A DNA stretch of 64,000 nt from Bog-473 sp963701955 (GTDB lineage Bacteria > Actinomycetota > Acidimicrobiia > Acidimicrobiales > RAAP-2): NCBI GenBank assembly GCA_963701955.1, contig OY969694.1:1426001-1490000 (forward strand), in the 5' to 3' direction. This document shows positions 19,633 through 29,784 of the stretch, piece after piece. Every line of letters starts with the position of its first letter. Position 1 is the first letter of the stretch. The translations under genes were made by a program, and so were the position numbers. Below the pieces are notes generated by a model that did not search any database, had not been told where the DNA came from, and saw nothing but the letters and a program-made list of their open reading frames with translations.

Positions 19633-20602
19633 TCAACCCAGCAGGCCGCGCACCAGACCGTCGAGGATGTCGTCCTCTGAGACCAGGCAGCGGGTACGGT
19701 CGAATGCCGCCATGACCACGTCCAGGATCAAGATTCCGGCCACGATCACCTCTTCCCGGCCGGCCACCATGCCCGGATGGGCCAGCCGGGCGCGCGAGTC
19801 CTCGGCGGCCAGGACGCGCAGCCACCGCATCGACGGCAGTCTCGCTCGATGACCGATGATGCACGCGCGCACGGTCGTAGGTCAGCGAGACCCTGTTCCA
19901 AACACGGCGAGGGTCGACACCGTGCCGGCCAAGCCGATGAGAGGGCTGTCGGGGGCCAGGGCCGGCAGATCGGCTCGTGCCGCATGCCACCTCCGCCTGC
20001 ACGGCCACCCGGGCCTGCGCGAGCTCCTCGGGAAGGGGCGGATCGTGGTGGAACATGCGCTCGCTGATCCTCACACACCCGATGTCGAGGGACCGGGTCA
20101 CGACCACTGAACCGGGACCGCGCCGCCGGCTCCCAGACCGGCGCGTCCGGCCCACCACCAGCTCGGTGGAGCCCCCTCCGATGTCCACCACGAGGACCGG
20201 CCCCGCGTCGGCCAGTGCCGGGGGCAGAGATGCCGTGGCGCCGGCGAAGGAAAGCCAGCCCTCCTCGTCGCCGGTGAGGACCTCCGCCTGGACCCCGGTG
20301 ACCTCGATGGCGGCCAGCCAGGAACTCCTCGACGTTGTCGGCATCACGGGCGGCCGAGGTGGCCACCAGTCGGGCCCGGGTGACACCGTGGGCGTCCATC
20401 AATGCTCGGTACTCGCGCAGCACCGAGAGCGTCCGACCGATCGCCTCCTGCGAAAGGCGGCGTGTCGTGTCGACTCCTTGGCCCGAGGCGCGTGATGCGC
20501 ATCTCGCGGGCAAGGACACCTGCCGTCGGCGTCGACCACGAGCAGGCGGGTGGAGTTGGTTCCGCAGTCGAGCACGGCGACCGGCCCTCCGTGCTCGTGC
20601 AC
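19633..20602 (-). CDS. Exopolyphosphatase / pppGpp phosphohydrolase, Ppx/GppA family (frameshifted)
   Basis: The ASKHA-fold motifs occur in order but in different frames: VAVLDCGTNSTRLLVVDADG (phosphate-1 loop) near 20580, RARLVATSAARDADNVEEFL, VQAEVLTGDEEGWLSFAGA, PVLVVDIGGGSTELVVGR (the phosphate-2 loop), SLDIGCVRISERMFH, then LIGLAGTVSTLAVF and, at the end, VIVAGILILDVVMAAFDRTR, stopping at 19633. These enzymes remove terminal phosphate from polyphosphate or from pppGpp. At least four indels are needed; all motifs are conserved, so error in sequence is far likelier than loss. A GTG at 20602 with an upstream GGGGGAG is a plausible independent start. Confidence 0.8.
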
Positions 20603-21100
20603 CCCGGCAGGCTCCCCCACGACCTCGGCCCTGTCCAGCCCGAGCCGGCCCGCCACCCACGCCCCGACCGGATCGTCGCCGCCGGCCAGCCACCAGGCCA
20701 GGTGCGCGTGCAGGCACTTCACCCCCCGGCGGGTCCCCCCCACGCCCCCGCTCGGCCTCGGGCCGCTCCAGCCCGGGGGGATCAGGGCGTCACGCTCGGC
20801 CGCGTAGCGGCGGTGCGTCTCGGCGAGGGTCTCGGGGTCGACGGAGGCCTCGGCGTCCCGGACCCCGCCGGCCGCCTCGAGTCCGCCCACGCGGGCCCGG
20901 AGGTCGGGATCGACCAGCCAGTACCGCGTCGGCATCGGGGTCCCGTCGCGCAGGAAGGGCTCGTTGGAGATCACGACAGGCGCCCCCTGCGCGTCCCGGA
21001 CCACGATGGCGTACCCGCCACCGGGAACGCGTCCGAGCCGCTCCGCCACGGCCGCGTCGTCGTCCCGGCGCGACCGGCCCTCGTCCCCCCCGTGCGTCAA
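20399..21100 (-). CDS. DUF501 domain protein, reading in frame into Ppx
   Basis: Residues 20-150 are a full DUF501 domain: VISNEPFLRDGTPMPTRYWL, VGGLEAAGGVRDAE, GPRPSGGVGGTRRGVKCLHA and HLAWWLAGGDDPVGAW. DUF501 is conserved in actinobacteria between divIC and ppx but has no known function. The ATG at 21100 overlaps the divIC stop (ATGA). No stop codon separates it from the Ppx N-terminus, so the frame continues into VLDCGTNSTRLLV before a break near 20530; the last 40 residues of this frame are out-of-frame Ppx and not real. Either the two proteins are fused here or an indel hides the DUF501 stop. Confidence 0.8.
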   Translation of the reverse strand: MTHGGDEGRSRRDDDAAVAERLGRVPGGGYAIVVRDAQGAPVVISNEPFLRDGTPMPTRYWLVDPDLRARVGGLEAAGGVRDAEASVDPETLAETHRRYAAERDALIPPGWSGPRPSGGVGGTRRGVKCLHAHLAWWLAGGDDPVGAWVAGRLGLDRAEVVGEPAGVHEHGGPVAVLDCGTNSTRLLVVDADGRCPCPRDAHHAPRAKESTRHAAFRRRRSVGRSRCCASTEH

Positions 21101-21592
21101 CGCCAGAATTCGAGGGCGTGCACCATCCGCGACACCAGACCGCCCGGGGCCGGCGGCGTCTTCGCCGGCGACGCAGCACTGTGCGCGGACGCGACGGTGG
21201 TCGTGGTGTCACCCCCCGGCGGGAGCTCGGGGGTGGCCGACGGGGTCACCGGACCCTGCAGCCCGGGATCGCCCGAATAGACCGTGCCCGACGCCGCGGC
21301 GCCCGACGGAGGAAGCACTTCGTAGGCCTGTTGGCCCGGGGACACCAGCTGGTACTGCTCGCGGGCGATCCGCCCGATCTCACCGACGTCGCTCAGGCTC
21401 TTCTGCTCCTGACCGAGCGCGGCATCCTGCCGCGTGCAGCGTGCTCAGTTGCGACTGGGCGTCGGCCAGGCCGGATCGCTGTCGGAGCAGTGACGACGCG
21501 GGGAACCAGGCGAAGAGGATGACGGCAGAGAGCACCAGGGATCCGAGCAGCACGAACTGGGGGCGGCGCAGCCCCTTGGCGTCAACCGCCAC
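21097..21592 (-). CDS. Septum formation initiator, FtsB/DivIC family (frameshifted)
   Basis: Starts at GTG 21592 with a short cytoplasmic tail, one membrane helix (FVLLGSLVLSAVILFAWFPA) and a coiled coil (LLRQRSGLADAQSQLSTLHA) in one frame; after a break near 21425 the conserved FtsB/DivIC region continues as GEIGRIAREQYQLVSPGQQA YEVLPPS in the next, followed by a Ser/Thr/Pro-rich tail to 21097. The position directly after eno (11-base overlap) and before DUF501 is the standard actinobacterial order. It is a bitopic division protein that works with FtsQ and FtsL at the septum. Confidence 0.82.
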
Positions 21593-22889
21593 GGCGGGGG
21601 ATCCCTCCGACGCCTGCCAGGGCGGCCAGCCCGGGGAACCCGGCGGACTCGCCGAGATCGTGCTCGATCCGCAGCAGCTGGTTGTACTTGGCCACACGGT
21701 CGGAGCGGGCGGGTGCTCCGGTCTTGATCTGCCCGGCACCGACGGCGACCGCCAGGTCGGCGATGGTGGTGTCCTCGGTCTCGCCCGAACGGTGCGAGAT
21801 CACGCTGGCGTACGCGGCGTGACCGGCCATGGAGACGGTGTCGAGTGTTTCGGTCAGGGTGCCGATCTGGTTCAGCTTCACCAAGATCGCGTTGGCCACG
21901 CCGTCGCGGATCCCCCGCTCGAGGATCTCGCTGTTCGTCACGAAGAGGTCGTCGCCGACCAACTGGAGCCTGCCGCCCAGGGCCTTGGTCAGCGCCGCCC
22001 AGCCGTCCCAGTCCTCCTCGGCCATCCCGTCCTCAATGGACACGATCGGATAGCGATCAGCCAGGTCGACCCAGTAGTCGGCCAGCTCCGCCGACGACAG
22101 GGTGCGCCCCTCGCCCGGCAGCTCGTAGGAGCCGTCCTTCCACAGCTCGCTGGTGGCGGGATCCATGGCCAGGGCCACCTCCTCGCCCGGGACTCGGCCG
22201 GCACGCTCGATCGCCTCGAGGAGGAGGAGGAGGGCGTCCTCGTTGCGGGCCAAGTCCGGTGCGAAGCCACCCTCATCGCCCACGGCCGTCGACATCCCCC
22301 GCTCGGCCAGCAGGGCACGCAGGGCGTGGTACGTCTCGGTACCCCAGCGCAACGCCTCGCCGAAGGAGGCCGCCCCCACGGGCATGATCATGAACTCCTG
22401 GAAATCGACGGAGTTGTTGGCGTGCGCTCCCCCGTTGAGCACATTGAGCATCGGCACGGGAAGCACGTGCGCCGCCACGCCACCGATGGAGCGGTAGAGG
22501 GGGATCTCGAGGTCGTCGGCGAATGCCTTGGCGCACGCCAGCGAGACGGCGAGCATGGCATTGGCTCCCAGACGGCTCTTGTCGGGCGTGGCGTCCAGGT
22601 CGATCATGGCCAGGTCGACGGCACGCTGGTCGAGCGCGTCGAGACCCGTCACGACGTCGGCGATCTCTCCGTTGACATGCTCCACGGCGCGCAGGACGCC
22701 CTTGCCCGAGTAGCGCTCCCCGCCGTCGCGTAGCTCCACGGCCTCGCGGATTCCCGTCGACGCTCCGGAAGGGGCGATGGCTCGGCCGCGGGCGCCCGAG
22801 TCGAGCAGCACCTCGGCCTCCACGGTCGGGTTCCCGCGGGAGTCGAGGACCTCGCGCCCGATCACGTGCTCAATGGTGCTCACCGACAT
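21582..22889 (-). CDS. eno: Enolase (phosphopyruvate hydratase)
   Basis: Full length at 435 residues. Converts 2-phosphoglycerate to phosphoenolpyruvate in glycolysis, and in bacteria can also be in the degradosome. The N-terminus (VIGREVLDSRGNPTVEAEV, APSGASTG) and the catalytic blocks VGDDLFVTNSEILERGI, ILVKLNQIGTLTET (catalytic Lys) and SHRSGETEDTTIADLAV are all present. It starts at ATG 22889, downstream of mazG and overlapping the start of divIC by 11 bases. It is one of the few long core genes in this stretch with no break. Confidence 0.97.
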   Translation of the reverse strand: MSVSTIEHVIGREVLDSRGNPTVEAEVLLDSGARGRAIAPSGASTGIREAVELRDGGERYSGKGVLRAVEHVNGEIADVVTGLDALDQRAVDLAMIDLDATPDKSRLGANAMLAVSLACAKAFADDLEIPLYRSIGGVAAHVLPVPMLNVLNGGAHANNSVDFQEFMIMPVGAASFGEALRWGTETYHALRALLAERGMSTAVGDEGGFAPDLARNEDALLLLLEAIERAGRVPGEEVALAMDPATSELWKDGSYELPGEGRTLSSAELADYWVDLADRYPIVSIEDGMAEEDWDGWAALTKALGGRLQLVGDDLFVTNSEILERGIRDGVANAILVKLNQIGTLTETLDTVSMAGHAAYASVISHRSGETEDTTIADLAVAVGAGQIKTGAPARSDRVAKYNQLLRIEHDLGESAGFPGLAALAGVGGIPRRGG

Positions 22890-22931
22890 CTCTCCTTGGC
22901 GTCAGCCCTGGCAGGACGCCGAAGCCCCACG

Positions 22932-24414
22932 TTAGCGGCTGTCCCTCGGGGGTTCGGGGACGCCTTCGGCCGCGAGGATGCCAGCCAGGAGGACCCTCGC
23001 ACGCCCGCGGAGGGACTGTTCGGCGTCGATCCCGAGCCGCTGCGCGGCGGCGACGACCGTGAGGAGCAGATCCCCCACCTCTCGCTCGAGCTCGTCCTCG
23101 CCGGCGCGCCGCGGATCGTCCGCCGAGCGCCTCGCTGCCGGCGGCACGGGCTCGCAGCGAGGTCAATACGTCGACGGCGCGCCCGTCGTCCATGTCGTCG
23201 GGTTCGAGGCCGATCGACCGCGCCTTGCGCACCAACGTGGCGGCGAACATCAGCGCCGGCAGGCTCACCGGGATCCCCTCGGTGACGCTGCTCCTGCCCT
23301 TCTCGTGCTTCTTGATCGCCTCCCAGTTCTTCACGACGTCCGCGGTACCGTCCACCACCACGTCGCCGAACACGTGCGGGTGCCGCAAGACCAACTTGTC
23401 GTGCACGCCACGCGCCACGTCGGCCAGATCGAAGCGGCCGGCTTCGTCGGCCAGCCGGGCGTGGAAGACGATCTGGAACAGGAGGTCTCCCAGCTCCTCT
23501 TCGAGATGGGCGTAGGCCCCGGGCGCATCGACGACACCGGCCTCGGCATCAGCGGTCGCCGGTCCTTCGACTCCCGACAGCGCATCGAGCACCTCGTAGC
23601 ACTCCTCGACCAGGTGGGGCCCCAGCGTGGCATGGGTCTGGGCGCGGTCCCATGGGCAGCGCTCCCGGAGGGTGTCCATCAGCACCACCAGGCGGGCCAC
23701 CTCGCCACCCACCGACGAGGGGCCGCTCCACGAACGGGTCGGTGTCGCCGGCACGTACAGAGAGGTCAGGTGGTCGGGCTCCACGCTGCGGTCCAGGTCC
23801 CACCAGTCCACCTCGCGCACGACCTCGTCGTCGAGGCCGAGATGGTGCAGGATCACCGGTCGGGGCGGTGCGGCTCCCGCGTCGTCGGCGTACGTCAGCT
23901 TGACCTCTGAGAGCAGATGGCGGGACCAGCACTGGGCGACCAGGAGCGGAGCTCCATCGGTGCCGAGCGCGCCGATGGCCGCGGCGTCGACGAGCCGGAC
24001 TCCCTCGACCAGCGGGTCGATGCCGAGAGCGCTCCAGACCAGATCCAAGAAGGACGGCGCCGGGAGAACCGAGACGTCGACCCTCGCGTCAGCACGCAAG
24101 AGGACGACGGTGCGCTCGGCGACCATGGGGGATCCGGGCACGGCATAGACGACCGGCTCGGGGACGGCGGCGGTCGCCGCGGCGACCAGGGTGTCGACGA
24201 TCCGGGAGTACACCTCGTCGAAGGTGCCCGCCGAGTCGTAGACGTCGTCGAATGAGCGTGCCGCGGTGAACGGCTCGGCCGCCGGGTGACGTGCGGTCCG
24301 GAGGAACGCCCGCCCCGGCGATCCGTGCAGGAGCGACTCGGAGGCCTGCGGAACGAGGTCCGCACCGGCAGGCCCGAGGCCCACCACCGTGACGCGTGGA
24401 CGCTGCGGGGACAC
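22932..24414 (-). CDS. mazG: MazG nucleoside triphosphate pyrophosphohydrolase with N-terminal tetrapyrrole-methylase-like domain (frameshifted)
   Basis: Residues 1-200 form a YabN-like tetrapyrrole (corrin/porphyrin) methylase fold (VTVVGLGPAGADLVP, YAVPGSPMVAERTV); residues about 235-480 hold the MazG catalytic region with LRERCPWDRAQTHATLGPHL, EECYEVLDAL and EELGDLLFQIVFHA, the acidic residues that bind magnesium. A break near 23140 moves the end to a frame with EDELEREVGDLLLTVVAAAQ (second MazG half) stopping at 22932. The enzyme hydrolyses non-canonical NTPs to NMP and pyrophosphate. It sits between the foldase gene and eno, 15 bases after the foldase stop, as in mycobacteria. Confidence 0.88.
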
Positions 24415-24429
24415 GAAGGGCTCCCCCGG

Positions 24430-25580
24430 TCAGCCGCCCGATGATCCGGCCGAAGTGGCCGACGCAGTGGCCACGTTGGCCGGAGCGTTGAGCACGTCGG
24501 AGGGCCGGGGGGTGAGGGGTGGGTACACCGCGGCCGACGTGCTGTGCCACGTCCCGTACTGGGGATCAACCGTGACGGAAGCCCGGCGCGCCGCCGCGGT
24601 GACGGCCCGCTGCGCGGCGGCCGCTCCCGCTTGTTGCACCGCGGCCGAGACATACGGCTTCGCGGTGCTCGTACGACGTCGGGCGTGCGCGAGGTGATCT
24701 GCAACAGGTAGTAGCTCCCGCCGATCGCGATCGGTTGAGAGACCACTCCCGTCGGCAACTGCTCGATCCCCGAGCCCGACGGCAGCTGGGCGGAGAGGGC
24801 CGACAGCACCGGGCAACCCTGGGGACCTCCCTGGGTGGTCTGGGCCGCCACCTGGGAGAAGGGCGTGCCGGAGTCCACCTGCGCCCGTGCCGCATTGGCG
24901 GCGTCCGAGGTCTGGTACGAGGCGGCGGTGAAGCACGTCGCGTCGAATGCTCCCGTATGGCGCGCGTAGTACGCCCGCAGATCGGAGTCGCTCGAGCCGA
25001 CGCCGGAGAGGTCCTCCTGCAACACGCTCGCCGTGGCATCGAACATGGCCTGCTGGTCGACGAAGGAGCTGGGTAGGGTGGCCAGCACCTCGGCACCGGT
25101 CAGGGGTTGGCCGGTGACGCTGCAGGTGAAGCTGGGGTTCTGGGCCTCGGGGGTCTGGAGGATCTGGGACATCACCGACGAGATCTGCGTCTCGAGCTGG
25201 CTGCGGCCCTCGGCCAGCTGGGACGGCGTGACCACCACGCCGCGCCTGGCGGCCGCGTCCAAAATGAGCTGGTGGCCGATCTCGGTGTCGAGATAGGTCG
25301 CCACGAACGCGCTGTTCGCCGTGGGGTGGTCGCCCGGGTTCTGACCCTGGCCGGCGCCCGTCACCGGCGGCAGTGCCGAGGTTCCGCCCGAGGCGAGGTA
25401 CTGCTGGGAGTTCAGGTAGCACTGGTATTCGGCGCTGGAGGCGATGGCGTCGACATCGGCCTTGAGTGACGACTGGCTGATGGCCGTCCCGTTGACCTTC
25501 GCCGCGTCACGGGGCACGGTGACGGCGGCGATCGTCACCCCGACGACGAGCACGAGGAGAAGAAGGAGGAATCGCTTCAC
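24430..25580 (-). CDS. SurA/PrsA-like peptidyl-prolyl isomerase, secreted (frameshifted)
   Basis: A hydrophobic N-terminal helix (FLLLLLVLVVGVTIAAVTVP) is followed by VNGTAISQSSLKADVDAIA, the SurA N-terminal domain signature. Residues 170-300 carry the parvulin-type region (LRAYYARHTGAFDATCFTAA, AQVDSGTPFSQVAAQTTQGG and ...LPTGVVSQPIAIGGSYYLLQ). A break near 24670 shifts the C-terminus to a frame with AKPYVSAAVQQAGAAAAQRA and VDPQYGTWHSTSAAVYPPL, stopping at 24430. It would help folding of exported proteins outside the membrane. In M. tuberculosis the gene at this place is lpqU (a different protein), so the locus content differs here. Confidence 0.78.
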
Positions 25581-25592
25581 GCGCCGCGCATG

Positions 25593-28500
25593 CTACAAGG
25601 TGTCCCCGGCGACTCCGGCGTCGGTCGGCGGCAGGAGCTCCTCGAGGAGCGCACGCACGGCGTCGGCGGCGTCTCCGCCCTCGGGCAGCGGGACCAGGAG
25701 CTGCGACCCCTCCTCTTTGTAGCTGCCCCCCGGCACCAGCCGTCGCAGCCGCACCTGGGCGCTGGCGGGGAGCACGACCGGCTCCACACGTGCCACGGGG
25801 CGGCGGGTGCCGCCGGGACGGACCGAGCTCATGGCGATCTCGCGCACCCCGCGCGCCAGAGCCGCCGTCCGCAGGCGGGCCACGGCCAGCAGCGCCTGGG
25901 CCGGCGCGGGAACCGGTCCGTAGCGGTCCGCCCACTCGACGCCGATGTCGTCGACCTCCTCGAGCGTGGTGGCGCCGGCGAGCCTGCGGTAGGCCTCGAG
26001 ACGGGCGTCCTCGGCGATCACGTAGTCGCCGGGGAGGTGGGCGTCACCGGGGACGTCGATGGCGACGCTCGACGGCGCAACGGGCGCCTCGCCCCGGGCC
26101 TCGGCCACCGCCTCGGCCACCAACTGCACGTAGAGGTCGTAGCCCACCGCGGCGATGTGGCCGGACTGGTCCGAGCCGAGCAGGTTGCCCGCCCCGCGGA
26201 TCTCGAGGTCACGCATGGCGATCTTGAATCCCGAGCCCAGCTCGGTGTGCTCCCCGATGGTCCGCAACCGTTCGTAGGCCTGCTCGGAGAGCACCCGGTC
26301 GGCCGGGTGGAACAGGTACGCGTAGGCCCGCTGGCCCCCACGGCCGACACGGCCACGGATCTGGTGCAGCTGCCCCAGACCGAGCAGGTCCGCCCGGTCC
26401 ACGATCAGGGTGTTGACCGAGGGCATGTCGATGCCCGACTCAATGATGGTGGTGCACACCATCACGTCGTAGCGCCGCTCCCAGAAGTCGAGCACGACGG
26501 TCTCGAGGCTCCCCTCGTCCATCTGGCCGTGGGCCACGGCGACGCGTGCCTCGGGCACGAGGTCCCGGATGTCGCGCGCCACGGTGTCGATGTCCGAGAC
26601 CCGGTTGTGCACGAAGAAGGCCTGGCCCTCGCGCAACAGCTCCCGGCGCAGGGCCTCGCTCACCGCGGCGGGGTCGCGTTCGCCGACATAGGTCAGGATC
26701 GGCCGGCGGTCCGCCGGCGGAGTGTTGACCATGGAGAGGTCCCTGATGCCGGTGAGAGCCATTTCGAGCGTGCGCGGGATCGGGCTGGCAGTCAGGGTCA
26801 GGACGTCGACCCCCTCGGCCATGCGCTTGACGGTCTCCTTGTGGGTCACGCCGAAGCGCTGCTCCTCGTCGACGACCAGGAGTCCCAGGTCCTTGAACGC
26901 CACGTCGGCGGCCAGCAGCCGGTGGGTGCCGATGACCACGTCGATCGACCCGTTGGCCAGGCCCTGCACGACTTCGCGTTGCTGGGCCGGCGAGAGGAAC
27001 CGGCTCAGGAGCTCGACCCGGACCGGATAGGGCGCGTACCGATCGGCAAACGTCTGGGCGTGCTGGCTGGCCAGGAGCGTGGTCGGGACCAGCACAGCCG
27101 CCTGCGCGCCGTCCTGCACCGCCTTGAAGACGGCGCGCACGGCAACCTCGGTCTTGCCGAACCCCACGTCGCCGCAGACCAATCGGTCCATGGGCCGCGG
27201 TTCCTCCATGTCACGCTTCACGTCGGCGATGGCCGCCAGCTGGTCGTCGGTCTCCACGAAGCCGAAGGAGGACTCCATCTCGGCCTGCCAGGGCGTGTCG
27301 GTGCCGAAGGCACGGCCCTCGACGGCCAGGCGGCGACGGTAGAGCTGGACCAGTTCGGCGGCCACCTCCCCGGCCGCCGCACGCGCCCGTGCCCGGGTGC
27401 GCTGCCAGTCGGCGCCGCCCATCTTCGAGAGCGTGGGTGACTCGCCCCCCGAGTACGGGGTGATGGCCTCGATCTGGTCGACCGGCAGGTACAGGCGGTC
27501 CGAGCCCCGGTACTGCAGGATCAAGTAGTCGCGGGTCGTCCCGCCCATGGTGCGCGTCGTCACGCCCTCGAAACGGGCCACTCCGTGTTGGCGGTGCACC
27601 ACGAAGCACCCCGCCACCAGGTCGTCGAAGAAGCCGTCGGCGGCGCGGGCCCGCGGACGGGCACGGCGGTGCGGCATCCGCCGGCCTGTGACGTCGGTCT
27701 CGGAGAGCACGGCCACCTTCGATTCCGGGAGGATGAACCCGTGCACCAGAGGTGCCGCGACCACACAGGCGCCCGGGGTGCCGGGTGCGGCGTCCCTGAC
27801 CGGCGCGTGGATGCCCTCGTCGGCCAACCCCGCCGAGAGGCGGGCCGCCCCGGGTTCGGTGGCGGCGCAGAGTGTCACCGTGTACCCCTCGCCGACCAGG
27901 CGGGTCACCGCGTCGGCCAACCGGGTCGGGTCTCCCGCCACCGGCTCGAAGCGCCTGACCCCGAGCGTCGCCACCGAGGGACCCTCGGGGACCGCGGGCA
28001 GGGCGGCGACGCCGGCCGGGCAGTCGCGTAGCAGGCGCTCGAAGGGGACGTGCAGACGGGGAAACGCCGTGTCCTCGTCGTCACCTGTTGTGGCCGCACC
28101 TCCCCCGTCGGCCGCATCGCCCCCACCACCCGGGCCGGCCCCCCAGGTGGTGGCCAGGGTCTCGGCCAGCGCGGCCTCCTCGTCGAGGAGCTGGACCGCC
28201 CGGTCCCTGATGCGGCGCGGCTCGACGAGCACCACCTGGGCTCCGGGTGGGAGCAGGTCGGGCAGCACCACCGGCGCGTCGTCGACGAAGGGCAGCCACG
28301 ACTCCATGCCGTCGAACGGCTCACCCGAGGCCAGCCGGTCCCAGACCGAGGCACCCCAGGGCCGACGTGTGACGAGCGCGGCGGCCCGGGCCCGCAGCTC
28401 GTCGGTGACGACGATCTCCCTCGCGCCATAGAGCATCACGGCGTCGAGATGGCGCGACGAGCGCTGGTCGCTCACGGCGAAGGCCGTCAGGCGGTCGACC

Positions 28501-29150
28501 TCGTCCCCCCAGAGGTCGATGCGCACGGGCTCGTCGGACGTGGAGGGGAACACGTCGACGATGCCCCCGCGCACGGCGAACTCGCCGCGGTGCTCGACCT
28601 GGTGCTCCCGCCGGTACCCGCGGGCGACCAGGGCGCCCAGCAACTCCTCGACGTCCACCCGTTGCCCGTGGCGGACGACCACCGGCGCCGCCGCCGCGCT
28701 CGGTCCGAGTCGCTGGAGGAGGGCTCGGATCGGGGCGACGACGACCCGCGGACCGTCCGCGGGTCGCATGTCGATCAGGTGGAGCACGGCCAGCCGTCGC
28801 CCCATGGTCTCGACCTCCGGGCTGACCCGCTCGAAGGGCAGCGTCTCCCAGGCCGGCAGCACCGCCACCGGACCCTCCAACGCGCCGGACACCGGCGCGC
28901 CGCCGCCGGGAGCGCCGTCGTGTCCCGCCGGCCCGACCAGGCACGTCAGGTCGTCGGCCAGACGCTGCGCATCGAGCCCGGTGGGCGTGACCACCAGGAG
29001 CGGGGCCCGTTCGGAGAATGCGGCCAGCGCGGCCACCGCGACGGCCTGGGCCGCCTCGGGCACCGCGACGGTGGAGTCGGCGGACCCGAGGAGAGCCGAG
29101 AGGACCGGGTCCCCTCGCAGCAGGCGGGGCAGAGAGGCCAGCGGGTTCAC
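25593..29150 (-). CDS. mfd: Transcription-repair coupling factor
   Basis: 1185 residues, the normal length. Mfd releases stalled RNA polymerase and recruits UvrA. Order: UvrB-homology region at the N-terminus (LLVVTPTGLDAQRLADDL, AVLPAWETLPFERVSPE), the RNA-polymerase-interacting domain (DYLILQYRGSDRLYLPVDQI), the helicase core with Walker A CGDVGFGKTEVAVRA, DEEQRFGVTHKE (motif II), LTASPIPRTLEMAL (motif III), GRVGRGGQRAYAYL (motif VI) and the C-terminal TRCF domain (YVQLVAEAVAEA). I place the start at GTG 29150 (NPLASLPRLLRGDP) because residues before it do not resemble Mfd. It lies 10 bases after pth. The gene is unbroken despite its length. Confidence 0.96.
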   Translation of the reverse strand: MNPLASLPRLLRGDPVLSALLGSADSTVAVPEAAQAVAVAALAAFSERAPLLVVTPTGLDAQRLADDLTCLVGPAGHDGAPGGGAPVSGALEGPVAVLPAWETLPFERVSPEVETMGRRLAVLHLIDMRPADGPRVVVAPIRALLQRLGPSAAAAPVVVRHGQRVDVEELLGALVARGYRREHQVEHRGEFAVRGGIVDVFPSTSDEPVRIDLWGDEVDRLTAFAVSDQRSSRHLDAVMLYGAREIVVTDELRARAAALVTRRPWGASVWDRLASGEPFDGMESWLPFVDDAPVVLPDLLPPGAQVVLVEPRRIRDRAVQLLDEEAALAETLATTWGAGPGGGGDAADGGGAATTGDDEDTAFPRLHVPFERLLRDCPAGVAALPAVPEGPSVATLGVRRFEPVAGDPTRLADAVTRLVGEGYTVTLCAATEPGAARLSAGLADEGIHAPVRDAAPGTPGACVVAAPLVHGFILPESKVAVLSETDVTGRRMPHRRARPRARAADGFFDDLVAGCFVVHRQHGVARFEGVTTRTMGGTTRDYLILQYRGSDRLYLPVDQIEAITPYSGGESPTLSKMGGADWQRTRARARAAAGEVAAELVQLYRRRLAVEGRAFGTDTPWQAEMESSFGFVETDDQLAAIADVKRDMEEPRPMDRLVCGDVGFGKTEVAVRAVFKAVQDGAQAAVLVPTTLLASQHAQTFADRYAPYPVRVELLSRFLSPAQQREVVQGLANGSIDVVIGTHRLLAADVAFKDLGLLVVDEEQRFGVTHKETVKRMAEGVDVLTLTASPIPRTLEMALTGIRDLSMVNTPPADRRPILTYVGERDPAAVSEALRRELLREGQAFFVHNRVSDIDTVARDIRDLVPEARVAVAHGQMDEGSLETVVLDFWERRYDVMVCTTIIESGIDMPSVNTLIVDRADLLGLGQLHQIRGRVGRGGQRAYAYLFHPADRVLSEQAYERLRTIGEHTELGSGFKIAMRDLEIRGAGNLLGSDQSGHIAAVGYDLYVQLVAEAVAEARGEAPVAPSSVAIDVPGDAHLPGDYVIAEDARLEAYRRLAGATTLEEVDDIGVEWADRYGPVPAPAQALLAVARLRTAALARGVREIAMSSVRPGGTRRPVARVEPVVLPASAQVRLRRLVPGGSYKEEGSQLLVPLPEGGDAADAVRALLEELLPPTDAGVAGDTL

Positions 29151-29160
29151 GGGAGGAGCC

Positions 29161-29781
29161 TCACGAGGGGAGGGAGTGGCACCACTGCACCGCCGCTTCC
29201 ATGCCCTCGGCGGCAATGTGCTCCACCGCGTCGGCCGCGGTCTCGAGGGCCACGTCCAATGCCCGGCGAACCGCCGCCGACGGGCGGCGCAGCACGTGCG
29301 CGGCGCCCTGCGCTGCGTTCGGCGGCTTGCCGACGCCGATACGCACCCGGACGAAGTCCGTCGAGCGCAGGTGCGCCTGCACCGAGCGCAGTCCGTTGTG
29401 ACCGGCCAGCCCTCCACCGGCCTTCAGGCGCACCGTGCCCGGCGGCAGGTCGAGCTCGTCGTGCACGATCACCACCGACGTCACATCGTCCACGCCGAAC
29501 CGACGCGCCAGGGCCCGCACCGCCGCTCCGGACTCGTTCATATAGGTCGTGGGGACGGCCAGGACCACCCGCTTGGTCCCCAGCGTCACGACACCCGCCC
29601 GTGCCTGGACACCCTTCTCCCCACGGAGGTCCACACCGTGGCGGGAAGCCAGGAGCTCCACGCTGTCGGACCCCGCGTTGTGCAGGCTTCCCGCAAATTC
29701 CGGACCCGGATTGCCCAGCCCGACGACCAGGAGGTCGGCCGGGGTGCCCCGGCGCTCGGGCCGGGCGAAGGGGCGCTGCAG
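29161..29781 (-). CDS. pth: Peptidyl-tRNA hydrolase
   Basis: Hydrolyses peptidyl-tRNA released from ribosomes. The motifs LLVVGLGNPGPEFAGSLHNA (catalytic His and Asn in HNAG), VLAVPTTYMNESGAAV, VIVHDELDLPPGTVRLK (catalytic Asp) and KAGGGLAGHNGLRSVQAHL are present in a 206-residue reading frame. No ATG, GTG or TTG lies between the rplY stop (TAG 29785-29787) and the LVVGLGNPG motif; the only candidate is CTG at 29781, one codon after that stop. Translation could begin there, or the sequence holds an error. An internal GTG at 29661 would remove the catalytic region. It is downstream of rplY and upstream of mfd. Confidence 0.9.
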   Translation of the reverse strand: MQRPFARPERRGTPADLLVVGLGNPGPEFAGSLHNAGSDSVELLASRHGVDLRGEKGVQARAGVVTLGTKRVVLAVPTTYMNESGAAVRALARRFGVDDVTSVVIVHDELDLPPGTVRLKAGGGLAGHNGLRSVQAHLRSTDFVRVRIGVGKPPNAAQGAAHVLRRPSAAVRRALDVALETAADAVEHIAAEGMEAAVQWCHSLPS

Positions 29782-29784
29782 GGC

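Noticed and set aside
25590..27440. Long open frame on the plus strand opposite mfd
   Set aside because: It is antisense to a conserved, full-length mfd; its composition (His, Arg, Gly, Pro) is that of a high-G+C shadow frame.
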